From Bacteroidota bacterium (lineage in GTDB: Bacteria > Bacteroidota > Ignavibacteria > Kryptoniales > JAKASW01): a stretch of DNA of 54,407 bases. The stretch covers positions 1 through 54,407 of the forward strand of contig JAJZNW010000024.1 of the NCBI GenBank assembly GCA_021811615.1, written 5' to 3'. This document shows positions 33,435 through 42,454 of this stretch, piece after piece. The notes beneath the pieces were generated by a model. That model was not told the origin of the DNA and searched no databases. It saw nothing but the letters and a program-made list of their open reading frames with translations. The position numbers and the translations under genes were made by a program. Numbering within the stretch: position 1 is the first letter of the stretch; each line of letters begins with the position of its first letter.

Positions 33435-34988
33435 ATGAACACATCAAAACTAGAGCTGTCTAAGTATGCCGCGGTGCTCATTCTGAGCCTGCTCGTCTTC
33501 GGCTGCGCGCGAAATCCGGAATCGCTGAAAGACCGCCTGTCAGTTAAGACGCCGATCAAGACGGACGACGGCTGGATTACCAGGAGTGCGGCCGCTGCGG
33601 GATCGGATACGCTGAAGCTGCGCAACCTCCTGAGAAGGGTCGAGGAGAGAGAATACCCGGGAATAGACGGGATCCTGATAGTGAAGGACGGAGAACTTGT
33701 CTTCGAGAAATACTTCCCGGGCTACGATTATGAATATACAGCAAAAGATTTCAAAGGAAGGTACACCGACTACGATTACAGGACTGTCCATAATCTCGCT
33801 TCGGTCACGAAAAGCGTTACAGCTATTCTCTGCGGAATTGCCGTCGATAAAAAGATGCTGCATGGAGTCGACGACAGGGTATCCGCTTATTTTCCGGAGG
33901 TCGAGTCGCTCTTCACAGGCGGCAAGGAACGATTGACGGTCGAACATTTGCTGACGATGTCCTCGGGACTCGACTGGAACGAGCAGAACGTTTTCTATTC
34001 GAATCGAGCGAACGATATCATACAGCTGTTTCTGGTACGCGCACCGGTGAATTACATATTGTCCAAGCCTCTCATAAACGAGCCGGGAACAAAATGGTAT
34101 TACAACGGCGGGGGGACCAACCTCGTCGGGCAGGTCATCCAGCGGGGATCGGGGATGAGACTCGACTACTTCGCCGATAAATATCTCTTCGATCCGCTCG
34201 GCATAAGAAGTTCGAAGTGGGTTTACATAAACCGCGATTTCGTCTATTGCTCCGGCGACCTGCGACTTCGTCCAAGGGACATGGCGAAGCTCGGCCAGCT
34301 CGTTCTCGACAAGGGAACGTGGAAAGGGAGCCGTGTGGTCTCCGCAGAATGGGTTGAGCGGATGACCCAAAAGCAAGTCACCATGCCCCACGACGAGGGC
34401 TACGGGTATCAATGGTGGCTCGTCCCCTACAGGCTCGGTCCGAGATCTTTCGAAACATTTCAGGCAACCGGTTGGGGCGGGCAAAAAATAATCGTTATTC
34501 CGGACCTGCGCAGCGTTGTCGTGATAACGGGGAGCAACTATACCGGTCACGACCCGGGAAACGACATGATGTACAATTACATCATTCCTGCGTTGGACGG
34601 AGATTTCCGCTACGACTTCGCCGGCATAAGGAACGCGGCGCCATTGACCGACACCACCGTTGCCGCGTCGACCGTCACCTCGGCTTCGAGAAACGCCGAG
34701 GGGCACTGGTACGGAGAATGGGAAGGGCACGTTCAACCGCTTCAGCTCCTCGTTGGAAGAGCCGGCGGCAGCAAGATACCCGTTTCATACTCCTGGGCAC
34801 CACTGCCGGAGTTTGACATCAACGGGGGAAGCGTCAGGACCGAGGCGGCCGCAGATTCATCCAACGCTTTCAGTATAGCCCTTAGGGACACCTTCAGATT
34901 TCGGTATGATCCGGTCGAGGATGTCATTCTTGCGAACATGAGAAATGAGCATGTATTCATAAAGGCAGTACTGAGGAGGGAAAACTGA
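33435..34988 (+). CDS. Serine hydrolase lipoprotein, class C beta-lactamase-like
   Basis: 517 residues. A lipoprotein signal ends in LLVFGC with Cys24 as lipid anchor. The penicillin-binding-type domain has the catalytic SVTKS (Ser123, Lys126), a YYNGGGTN segment as the second motif, and GWGGQKI in place of the usual KTG/HTG. A C-terminal beta domain of about 130 residues follows. Such esterase/peptidase relatives are often not beta-lactamases. ATG 33435 with AGAGGAG; the open frame reaches back 18 codons. The next gene starts 2 bp after its stop. Confidence 0.85.
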   Translation: MNTSKLELSKYAAVLILSLLVFGCARNPESLKDRLSVKTPIKTDDGWITRSAAAAGSDTLKLRNLLRRVEEREYPGIDGILIVKDGELVFEKYFPGYDYEYTAKDFKGRYTDYDYRTVHNLASVTKSVTAILCGIAVDKKMLHGVDDRVSAYFPEVESLFTGGKERLTVEHLLTMSSGLDWNEQNVFYSNRANDIIQLFLVRAPVNYILSKPLINEPGTKWYYNGGGTNLVGQVIQRGSGMRLDYFADKYLFDPLGIRSSKWVYINRDFVYCSGDLRLRPRDMAKLGQLVLDKGTWKGSRVVSAEWVERMTQKQVTMPHDEGYGYQWWLVPYRLGPRSFETFQATGWGGQKIIVIPDLRSVVVITGSNYTGHDPGNDMMYNYIIPALDGDFRYDFAGIRNAAPLTDTTVAASTVTSASRNAEGHWYGEWEGHVQPLQLLVGRAGGSKIPVSYSWAPLPEFDINGGSVRTEAAADSSNAFSIALRDTFRFRYDPVEDVILANMRNEHVFIKAVLRREN

Positions 34989-34990
34989 TT

Positions 34991-35407
34991 ATGAATCACG
35001 ACGACGAATCAAGGCTTCATGAAGCGATGGCTGCAATCAACAGGGCCTGGAGAGAAAACCGCCCGTCAGATATGCGTGCGTACCTCCATCCCCACGTCAC
35101 ACTTGTCTTCCCGGGTTTCAAAGGTACGGCAAAGGGAATCGACGCAATGATTGAGGGATTCGAGGAATGGTGCGCGAACGCCAGGGTCATAACATATGAT
35201 GAAAGCGACGAACAGGTGCATATTGTCGGAAATGTCGGCTTCGTCAGTTACCGGTTCGACATGTCTTACGAGCGCGCAGCGTACCGGGAGCGCTCCACTG
35301 GAAGGGACATCTGGGTATTCGAACTCATCGATAAGAAATGGCTTGCTGTCTGGCGAACGATGGCGGACCTGAAAGAAGAACGCACGACAACGGAGCTGAC
35401 GGTGTGA
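34991..35407 (+). CDS. NTF2-like (DUF4440/SnoaL-type) protein
   Basis: 138 residues, a single NTF2-like cone: ENRPSDMRAYLHPHVTLVFPGFKGTAKG, a central strand VHIVGNVGFVSYRFDM and the end WLAVWRTMADL. Members are small-molecule binding or isomerase enzymes; a Tyr/His pocket is visible but no specific activity. GGAGGG precedes the ATG. Its stop overlaps the next start by 4 bases (GTGA), so the two are translationally coupled. Confidence 0.75.
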   Translation: MNHDDESRLHEAMAAINRAWRENRPSDMRAYLHPHVTLVFPGFKGTAKGIDAMIEGFEEWCANARVITYDESDEQVHIVGNVGFVSYRFDMSYERAAYRERSTGRDIWVFELIDKKWLAVWRTMADLKEERTTTELTV

Positions 35408-36087
35408 AGCCGGCCGAAGACGCGCTGGCGGTGAAGAGAGGTCGTATCAAGGATACTGCAGCAAAAATCACCTCAGTTCTCGGGATCACCTTTGCGATCG
35501 CCGGGATACATCACGGCTTCTTCGAGACGCTTCAGGGAAATAAACCGACAGAGTCGTTCGCGATCCGGTCAATCGGGCCGGAGCAGCTCATGTGGGAGCA
35601 CGGCACCGATGACGCCGTCACCATTATCCCGAATTTCCTGATGACGGGAATTGCAGCCATTGCCGTCAGCCTGATCATTATCGTCTGGTCCGTTAGTTTT
35701 ATTCAACGCAGACATGGTCCGCTTGTTTTCCTCCTCCTCTTCGTCATGCTCACGCTTGTCGGCGGCGGGATCGGACACATAATCTTCTTTCTCACGACGT
35801 GGGCATACGCGACGAGGATCGGCAAGCCTCTGAGATGGTGGAGGAGAATTCTATCCGGCAAATTCGGGAGAGTAATTTCCCCGGTCTGGCTCTATTCACT
35901 TTCATTTGCTTCGCTCTGTTTCATTATCGGGCTTGAAATATCGGTCTTCGGTTTTGTACCCGGCGTTTCGAATCCCGACACCATACTCCGGATCTGCTGG
36001 GGAATTCTTCTAGTCGGACTGATTTTCATAAATGTAAGTTACATATCGGGTTTTGCACATGATATCGGGAAACAAGCAGTTGTCTGA
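35404..36087 (+). CDS. Integral membrane protein, unknown
   Basis: 227 residues with five or six membrane helices (starting KITSVLGITFAIAGIHHGFFE). Histidines GIHHGFFE and GHIIFF lie near helix ends. GTG 35404 overlaps the preceding stop; CGGAG is upstream. Its last 35 bases overlap the start region of the next gene. No family recognised; a sensor or transporter accessory role is possible. Confidence 0.7.
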   Translation: MKPAEDALAVKRGRIKDTAAKITSVLGITFAIAGIHHGFFETLQGNKPTESFAIRSIGPEQLMWEHGTDDAVTIIPNFLMTGIAAIAVSLIIIVWSVSFIQRRHGPLVFLLLFVMLTLVGGGIGHIIFFLTTWAYATRIGKPLRWWRRILSGKFGRVISPVWLYSLSFASLCFIIGLEISVFGFVPGVSNPDTILRICWGILLVGLIFINVSYISGFAHDIGKQAVV

Positions 36088-37726
36088 TACGGGCGATCAC
36101 GTCGGCGCCTCCCGCAGGGCGGGTTCTCACAGATGCAGTGATGGACGGCCGAGGGCATCAAAGGCGATAACTCTCCTCGTATTGATTCTCTCCGTCCCCG
36201 GTTGCGGGGGCGACAAACTTCATTATCCCCCTGCGGCTTCGGACAATAAGGCGGAAAGTATTTCGGTTGTAGTCGACACGCTAAAGATCGGGTCCGAAAA
36301 ATACATAGCCGATGCGGGAATGATTACGGTTCCGGAGAACCGGAGCGTTCCGGCTTCACGTTTGATCGGCATCCCTTTTCTTCGCATCCGATCGCGCGCG
36401 TCGAACCCTGCGGAACCTGTATTTGCCCTGACAGGCGGACCGGGACAGAGCAATATGTCATGGGACAAGGGGAAAGCGTCGGCATTCCTCACGAAGCGCG
36501 ATTTCGTGACCGTAGGCTACAGGGGCGTGGACGGTTCTTGCATTCTCGACATTCCAGAAATGACAATTGCTATTAAGGAAAACGGCGACCCACTGAGCGA
36601 GAAGTCGCTCAGGGCAATCGGACGCGCATGGGCCACAGGCGGCGAACGGCTGAAAGCGGAGGGGGTCGACCTCGACGGCTACACGATGTTGGAGGTGATC
36701 GAAGACAACGAATCGGTCCGAAGGGCGCTCGGCTACGATCGCATCGACCTCCTGAGCGAAAGCTACGGCACCCGCATCGCCTATTTATACGCGCTCAAAC
36801 ACCCGGGAAGCATATTCAGGTCGGCGATGATTGCTGTCAATCCGCCGGGACACTTCGTGTGGAAGGCCGACATGATCGATAAGCAACTCAGGGAGTACTC
36901 GAGACTCTGGTCGCGAGATCCGGCTTTGCTCAGGCGGAGTCCCGATCTTTACGTATCAATGAGCAAGGTACTTGAATCCATGCCGCGGAGGTGGCTGTTC
37001 TTCCCGATCGACCCAGGAAAGGTTCGCATGGTCACCTTCGCGCTCCTCTTTCACCGGTCCACAGCCGCAATGGTTTTCGACGCTTACTTCTCAGCTGAAC
37101 ACGGCGACCCCAGCGGACTCGCGCTCATGTCGCTGGCTTACGACTTCGTCATCCCCTCGCTCGCGGTCTGGGGCGACATGGCTTGTAAGGCCGTCAGCGC
37201 AGATTTCGATTCCGCGATCGACTATTTGGCCTGCGATACTTCAGCGGCAACTCCGCTGGGTTCGCCGATGACCGTGTTCTCATGGGGGCCATTGGAATAC
37301 AGCCGCTGGCCTGTTAAGATGCTGCCCGGCTATTTTCGCAGCGTTCATCGTTCCGACTTGCCCACACTTCTCATAAGCGGGAGCGTCGACTTCTCCACAC
37401 CGCCGAGCTATGCCACGGATGAACTTCTCCCGGCTCTTAAGAACGGAAGGCAAGTCGTAATCTCCGAATGCGGGCATGTGGGTGACCTGTGGAATTTGAA
37501 TGCCACAAACACACAACTCATCCTGACAGGCTTCTACGACACGGGAACGCCAGATACATCCAGGAATTCCTACACCCCGATGGATTTCCGCGTCGCCTAC
37601 GGCTTCCCCTTCATCGCGAAGGCGGCGGTCTGCGTCATCCTGCTGGGCGCCGCCGGTCTTGCTGCGTTGAGCATTTTCATCTTGAAGAAAATCCGGAGAC
37701 GGAGGGAGCTGACGAAAGTCTTATGA
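36053..37726 (+). CDS. Membrane-anchored alpha/beta hydrolase (S33-like), lipoprotein
   Basis: 557 residues as drawn. A hydrophobic ITLLVLILSVPGC segment with Cys51 looks like a lipobox. The hydrolase core shows ALTGGPGQSN, nucleophile SESYGTR, a late acid (SGSVDFSTPP) and His in SECGHVGD, as in the tripeptidyl/TAP-like S33 group. A C-terminal membrane helix (AAVCVILLGAAGLAALSIFIL) plus basic tail follows. Start uncertain: ATG 36053, ATG 36059 or TTG 36080 are possible; the region before the lipobox is unusually long for a lipoprotein. Overlaps the previous gene, so coupled. Confidence 0.8.
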   Translation: MHMISGNKQLSDTGDHVGASRRAGSHRCSDGRPRASKAITLLVLILSVPGCGGDKLHYPPAASDNKAESISVVVDTLKIGSEKYIADAGMITVPENRSVPASRLIGIPFLRIRSRASNPAEPVFALTGGPGQSNMSWDKGKASAFLTKRDFVTVGYRGVDGSCILDIPEMTIAIKENGDPLSEKSLRAIGRAWATGGERLKAEGVDLDGYTMLEVIEDNESVRRALGYDRIDLLSESYGTRIAYLYALKHPGSIFRSAMIAVNPPGHFVWKADMIDKQLREYSRLWSRDPALLRRSPDLYVSMSKVLESMPRRWLFFPIDPGKVRMVTFALLFHRSTAAMVFDAYFSAEHGDPSGLALMSLAYDFVIPSLAVWGDMACKAVSADFDSAIDYLACDTSAATPLGSPMTVFSWGPLEYSRWPVKMLPGYFRSVHRSDLPTLLISGSVDFSTPPSYATDELLPALKNGRQVVISECGHVGDLWNLNATNTQLILTGFYDTGTPDTSRNSYTPMDFRVAYGFPFIAKAAVCVILLGAAGLAALSIFILKKIRRRRELTKVL

Positions 37727-37791
37727 TCGGAAACGACTCGATCATCAGCCGCTCTGATTAACGACACTCTCATCGAAACAAAGGAGGACTC

Positions 37792-38928
37792 ATGCCTTCC
37801 GTTGAACAAGTACTCGCAGGACTAAGAAATAACGCCAACGCCTGGCAGCCGGTCGCAGCTGTCTGGCATCTGGGTCTCGCTATTTTCTCGTTGTGCCTGA
37901 TCTTAGGCGCCCGACCTTCGAAACGGACAGCGGGCATATTGCTGGCGCTGCCGCTCCTATCGGTAAGCGCTATCGCCTGGCTCTCTTCGAATCCCTTCAA
38001 CGGAATTGTCTTCGCACTTCTTACTGTCTTTGCCGTTACGGTCTCGCGCCGGCTTGCGCACGAGCCCGTTCGTATCGCGGTTCCATGGCTGTCGATCCCG
38101 GGGATGCTGATGGTGTGCTTCGGCTGGATTTACCCGCACTTCCTCGACGCTTCATCTTGGCTCCGCTATTTCTACGCCGCACCGACGGGCCTCATTCCGT
38201 GTCCGACGCTGTCGATAGTCATCGGGTTTGCATTGGTATTCGGTGGACTCGGCTCCCGCACGTTTTCGTTCCTTCTCGGAATTCCCGGTCTCTTCTACGG
38301 TCTGACGGGAGTTTTCCAGCTCGGAGTTTCCATCGACTGGCTGCTTATCGCAGGAGCAATACTGGTTTCGACGGCACCCTTCCTGAAAAGCTCGCGTGCC
38401 GCGAGCGAAGCCGGGCAGCCGCCAGTAAATCGAATGACCGTATGGGGAGTCGGCCGCAGGATCGCGTTCATATCGCTTGCATACCTGGCAGTTGCCGAAA
38501 TCGTGCATATGGACAATCCCGGGATGATGACGATCCCGGGTATATCGACAATTCCTTTCTCAATTTTCGGGATTATCCTGATTGTGCCCGGCTTCCTTCT
38601 CTGGGCCGGAGGTTTCCGGAGAATAGATTCCGCCTTCAACGAAGGGAAGCTTCTTACCGGCGGGGTGTACTCGCTTGTCCGCAACCCGATGTATTCAGGG
38701 TTCATCGTATTCATCGCTCCGGGTGCGGCCATCCTGCAGCGCTCGTGGGCGCTGATGAGCGTCGCCGTCTTCGCATACTCGGTTTTCCGAGCATTGATCC
38801 GTAAGGAGGAAAGTTATCTCGAGACGAAATTCGGGCAATCGTACCTGGATTACAAAGCAAGAGTCCCGTCGATCGTCCCCTTCGCAGGGATATTTTCCAA
38901 AAGGCATTCGGTTCTGAAAGAAGAGTGA
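37792..38928 (+). CDS. Fusion of DUF6064-like membrane domain and isoprenylcysteine/phospholipid methyltransferase-like domain
   Basis: 378 residues, all membrane. The N-terminal half (1-200) has about six helices and SWLRYFYAAPTGLIPCPTLSIVIGFAL, the DUF6064 signature. The C-terminal half (215-370) has the ICMT/PEMT pattern GGVYSLVRNPMYSGF and, later, EESYLETKFGQSYLDYKARVP, which bind SAM in membrane methyltransferases. AAAGGAGGACTC precedes the ATG, a strong site. The fusion of the two is unusual. Product unknown; a lipid or small thiol substrate is likely. Confidence 0.82.
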   Translation: MPSVEQVLAGLRNNANAWQPVAAVWHLGLAIFSLCLILGARPSKRTAGILLALPLLSVSAIAWLSSNPFNGIVFALLTVFAVTVSRRLAHEPVRIAVPWLSIPGMLMVCFGWIYPHFLDASSWLRYFYAAPTGLIPCPTLSIVIGFALVFGGLGSRTFSFLLGIPGLFYGLTGVFQLGVSIDWLLIAGAILVSTAPFLKSSRAASEAGQPPVNRMTVWGVGRRIAFISLAYLAVAEIVHMDNPGMMTIPGISTIPFSIFGIILIVPGFLLWAGGFRRIDSAFNEGKLLTGGVYSLVRNPMYSGFIVFIAPGAAILQRSWALMSVAVFAYSVFRALIRKEESYLETKFGQSYLDYKARVPSIVPFAGIFSKRHSVLKEE

Positions 38929-38988
38929 AGTCAAATTGAGCTGCTTCGCGAAATGGTCGCTTGATAAAAGAAAGGGAAAAGATACAAT

Positions 38989-39777
38989 ATGAAAATAGCG
39001 GACCTCGACGAGCGGGACCTGCCTCTCTACTTCGTTTGCCTGGAGGACTGGAACGATGAGATGAAGGAGGCCGGCAATCTGAAAGAGATATGGTACAAGA
39101 GGATGCAGCACAGAGGGCTCCGTGTCAAGCTTGCCGTAGACGACCATGGGACAGTCGGCGGAATGATCCAATATGTCCCTATTGAGTCTTCGTTTGTCGA
39201 TGGGAAAGACCTCTACTTCATAAATTGCATCTGGGTACACGGGTACAAACACGGACGAGGAGATTTTCGCCGGCACGGGATGGGGAAGGCGCTTCTTGAT
39301 GCGGCGGAAGGCGACGCGCGTGCGCTCGGCTCGAAGGGAATCGCAGCCTGGGGTCTTTTGCTGCCGTTCTTCATGCGCGCATCCTGGTTCAGAAGGCACG
39401 GTTTTCGAACGGTGGACAGGAACGGGATGCAGGCGCTGATGTGGAAACCGTTCACGACGGACGCTGTACCTCCAAAGTGGATTCGTGGGAAATTCAGACC
39501 CGAGCTGAAGGACGACAAAGTTACCGTGACCGCCTTCTGCAGCGGATGGTGCCCGGGACAAAATCTTACTTTCGAGCGCGCGAAGAGGGCCGCCGCGGAA
39601 CCGCAGTTCGAAGGCAAAGTGGAGTTCTGCTCCTTCGACACTTTCGATCGTGAAGACGTCAGGAGATGCGGCATATCGGACGCGCTGTTCATCGACAAGA
39701 AGCATGTTTGGAGCGGACCGCCGCCATCGTATGAGAAGATCAGGAAATTGATCTCTAAAAGGGTAAATGAGCTCTGA
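38989..39777 (+). CDS. GNAT acetyltransferase fused to a thioredoxin-like domain
   Basis: 262 residues. The N-terminal GNAT core (about 1-160) has RRHGMGKALLDAAEGDAR, the acetyl-CoA pyrophosphate loop, and the FMRASWFRRHGF end. The C-terminal 100 residues begin after WIRGKFRPE and contain VTAFCSGWCPGQN, which looks like a thioredoxin-type strand and Cys pair, with a late cis-Pro-like SDALFIDKK. This YoaP-type fusion acts as a stand-alone enzyme; acceptor unknown. ATG with AAAGGG. Confidence 0.82.
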   Translation: MKIADLDERDLPLYFVCLEDWNDEMKEAGNLKEIWYKRMQHRGLRVKLAVDDHGTVGGMIQYVPIESSFVDGKDLYFINCIWVHGYKHGRGDFRRHGMGKALLDAAEGDARALGSKGIAAWGLLLPFFMRASWFRRHGFRTVDRNGMQALMWKPFTTDAVPPKWIRGKFRPELKDDKVTVTAFCSGWCPGQNLTFERAKRAAAEPQFEGKVEFCSFDTFDREDVRRCGISDALFIDKKHVWSGPPPSYEKIRKLISKRVNEL

Positions 39778-39932
39778 GCCTATGTTATGAGAATGAAGAC
39801 GTCGGCCGGGATTACTCCCCAAGGACGGCGTTGCCGGATATCCGCGAGTGAAACGGAAGGTACCGTATTATTGTTGAGGACGATGTCGGCAAGTGATTCA
39901 AGTTCGTTTTCAACCGGAGAGGCCAACCGAAC

Positions 39933-40682
39933 ATGCGTTCCACACACGATGAAGCACCAGTTGCAGGGAGGCGGATCCGCCTCGGATCGTCGCAGTTTCT
40001 TGTCATCGATCTCACCGAGCCCCTTGATCTCGATGTGGAAGTTTTTCCCGGCGACCCGAAGCCGCAGAAAGAGATCTTCAGCGACATAGACGAAACGGGA
40101 TACCAGCATCACGTTTACAGGCTCGGCGACCACAATTTTCACCCGCACGGAGACGCGCCGAGTCACCAGAACGCCGACCTGAAGCATCTAGGCTTCGAGG
40201 CATTCGACTTGTCTTTCTGTTTCAACAGCGCTTTCATGACAGATCTTTCCGGCTCGGCGGAAGCCGTTGAATCCGACGGTATAAGATTCCTGACGAGAGT
40301 CGAGAAGAAACATCTCGAAGCATCCGCCAATGTGTTGTCGAAAGTCGGCGCTGTTGTGATCAGGACGGGATATGATGAGTGGCTCGAAATCAACAAGCCC
40401 CATTCGCCCGAGACGATTCCATACCTGGCTGAAGACGCGAGCAAGTTCCTTTCGCAGTTCCCAAATATCAAAGTGGTAGGCATCGACTCAATAACGATCG
40501 ATCCTCCGGAAAAACACGTGTCTCACATTCAACTCAAGGACAAGCTCATCGTCGAATCGCTCGTCCATTTGCACGACATTCCAGAGGTAGCAAAATCCCG
40601 GTTCGACCTGCAGACGGCGCCGATCAGGATAGTCGGCGCGACCGGCGGACCGGTAGCCGCGTACGCGTTTGTAGAGGTGTAA
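39933..40682 (+). CDS. Cyclase family protein (kynurenine formamidase-like)
   Basis: 249 residues. It belongs to the metal-dependent cyclase/amidohydrolase family by the motif HNFHPHGDAPSHQNADLKH (His/Asp/His metal ligands) and the late GATGGPVAAY. Relatives hydrolyse N-formylkynurenine or cyclise polyketides. Start chosen at ATG 39933; the conserved part begins near residue 22, so the first 20 residues may be untranslated. Stand-alone, 155 bp after the acetyltransferase. Confidence 0.83.
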   Translation: MRSTHDEAPVAGRRIRLGSSQFLVIDLTEPLDLDVEVFPGDPKPQKEIFSDIDETGYQHHVYRLGDHNFHPHGDAPSHQNADLKHLGFEAFDLSFCFNSAFMTDLSGSAEAVESDGIRFLTRVEKKHLEASANVLSKVGAVVIRTGYDEWLEINKPHSPETIPYLAEDASKFLSQFPNIKVVGIDSITIDPPEKHVSHIQLKDKLIVESLVHLHDIPEVAKSRFDLQTAPIRIVGATGGPVAAYAFVEV

Positions 40683-40833
40683 ATGTTATCAGGATGACAG
40701 CGACAAGTCTCCGCGACTTCAGCCGATATTATGAAACTCGGCGTAAACCGTTATCTTGTGTATACAACCGGCTCGAATAATGCCGACTTAACAGTGAACC
40801 ACCAAAGATTTGGGAATAGGGAAACTTAGAGAC

Positions 40834-41613
40834 ATGAACGAAAACAGGAGAGGACTCTGGGGCTTCGGCATCATTCTTGGCATCAGTTTGATTGTCGCCG
40901 TAGTGATCGTCGGCAACGTCATCGACTATGTGAAGACATACAACAATTCCGTCATTACCGTCACGGGCGTGGCGATTAAGAAAGTCGAGTCCAACGACGT
41001 GAAGTGGCGGAGCACCATCACTGAGAACGCGGGGCCTTCAGCCGCCGATCTCGAATCGGCCTCGCGCAGGATGCATGCCGACCTGGACCAGGTTCTCTCT
41101 TACTTCAAAGAGAACGGTGTGACAGCGTCCGAAATCACCGTCAGCCCGCTCAGGGTCAACCCCGTTTACCGTACGTCAAACGGCATGTATGCGGGCAAGT
41201 TCTACGGCGGGATGTCGGGCACGCTTACAGGCTACAGCCTCTCGGAAGACATCGTCGTCGAATCTGCGAATGTCGCCGGCGTGACCGGAGTCGCCCGGAG
41301 TGCCTCGCAGTATCTCGTCGGACAGGGGATCGTCTTCGCGAGCCAGAATCCGGAATACTTCATATCCGAATCGACGCTGAACAGCATCCGGAACGCGATG
41401 CTCGACAAAGCTCTCGCAAATGCAAGATCTCAGGCCGAAGCCATAACCGAAGGTGTGGGAGCATCGGTCGGCAACCTCCGTTCGTCGAGCGTCGGAGTGA
41501 CACAGATTACCGCCGTGAACTCGACAAATATCTCGAATTACGGCTACTACGATACAACATCGATGGAGAAGCTCATCACTTACCTTGTCCATGCGACATT
41601 CACCATGAAATGA
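40834..41613 (+). CDS. SIMPL domain (DUF541) protein
   Basis: 259 residues. A single N-terminal membrane helix (FGIILGISLIVAVVIVGNVI) anchors a periplasmic SIMPL/DUF541 domain, recognised by ITVTGVAIKKV, the ESANVAGVTGVA-type loop and ALANARSQAEAITEGVG. These are oligomeric outer-membrane-facing or periplasmic proteins of obscure function, in some bacteria protecting against oxidative stress. Start chosen at ATG 40834; a TTG at 40810 is also possible. Alone. Confidence 0.85.
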   Translation: MNENRRGLWGFGIILGISLIVAVVIVGNVIDYVKTYNNSVITVTGVAIKKVESNDVKWRSTITENAGPSAADLESASRRMHADLDQVLSYFKENGVTASEITVSPLRVNPVYRTSNGMYAGKFYGGMSGTLTGYSLSEDIVVESANVAGVTGVARSASQYLVGQGIVFASQNPEYFISESTLNSIRNAMLDKALANARSQAEAITEGVGASVGNLRSSSVGVTQITAVNSTNISNYGYYDTTSMEKLITYLVHATFTMK

Positions 41614-41950
41614 AGCGGAAGGTGAGCGACTGTTCTTCACGGCAGACTCCTCGTCATTTGTGGCCGAGACTTTTACAGCGGGTTGCTTTCGCAAAGGACT
41701 CTGGACGTGGATAATATTTAAGATCGCCGATGGTCACGAAAAGTGTGGTTGCTCACGGAACGAATCGCGGTCACGCGCGCTCCGTTCAGCTTCTTCCGTA
41801 CCGAAAGGTTTGATAGACGTTAGTTTTCATTACAGCCGCGATTTCCCCCTTCGAAACGTCAGAAACACCTGAATGCATTCCATTGTTAATTCAAGAATGA
41901 AGCATGCAATTAGCCGCGGATGTAAGTTGTGAATGTATTTAACCGGAGGA
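41614..41950. other. Intergenic region before the osmC-arsR pair
   Basis: About 340 bp. No gene. It contains the candidate operator at 41871-41899 listed separately. Confidence 0.4.
41871..41899. promoter_or_regulatory. Candidate ArsR-type operator (GAATGCATTC dyad)
   Basis: GAATGCATTC (41871-41880) is a perfect 10 bp palindrome, and CATTC...GAATG (41876-41880 / 41895-41899) gives a wider dyad. A further GAATG lies at 41931. Position just before the osmC-arsR pair fits autoregulation by the encoded ArsR protein (inference). Confidence 0.4.
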
Positions 41951-41953
41951 ATG

Positions 41954-42454
41954 ATGGCGCACCATACGAGAATATCCTGGAAGAGAAAGCCGGCTGAGAA
42001 ATTTACCGACCTGAGATACAGCCGGGTACATACGTGGTCATTCGATGGAGGAGTGGAAATCCCGGCGTCTTCGTCCCCGTCGGTCGTACCGCTTCCCTAT
42101 TCGGACGAAAGCGCAGTCGATCCCGAGGAAGCGTTTACAGCGGCACTTTCCAGCTGCCACATGCTGTCGTTCCTGGCGATCGCCGCGAAGAGGAATCTTA
42201 TTGTGGAGGGCTACGAAGATCAGGCAGAGTACATCATGGCGAAGAACGCCGACGCTGTGCTGGTTGTGGAAAGCGTGATCTTGAGGCCCGCCGTGAAATT
42301 CGGCGGCTCGCCGCTACCGACGCCCGAACAGCTTGCGGAAATGCACGCGCTCGCTCACCACGAATGCTTCCTTGCTAATTCTGTAAAATCAAGAATCAAC
42401 ATTATTCCGCGGGAACCGACAAAGGACCCAAATCATGAACGAATTTCAGAATGA
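41954..42454 (+). CDS. OsmC family peroxiredoxin-like protein
   Basis: 166 residues with the OsmC/Ohr fold: SWKRKPAEKFTDLRYSRVHTWSF at the start, EEAFTAALSSCHMLSFLAIAAKR (first catalytic Cys) and AHHECFLANSVK (second Cys). The two-cysteine pattern suggests organic hydroperoxide reduction. Start at ATG 41954 (or 41951), GGAGG directly before. The ArsR regulator gene overlaps its 3' end by 20 bases. Confidence 0.87.
   Translation: MAHHTRISWKRKPAEKFTDLRYSRVHTWSFDGGVEIPASSSPSVVPLPYSDESAVDPEEAFTAALSSCHMLSFLAIAAKRNLIVEGYEDQAEYIMAKNADAVLVVESVILRPAVKFGGSPLPTPEQLAEMHALAHHECFLANSVKSRINIIPREPTKDPNHERISE

Noticed and set aside
33540..34736. Long open frame on the - strand (398 codons)
   Set aside because: Antisense to the serine hydrolase with complete catalytic motifs; no domain pattern of its own.
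38695..39822. Open frame on the - strand (375 codons)
   Set aside because: Antisense to two clear genes (membrane fusion and GNAT) with family signatures.
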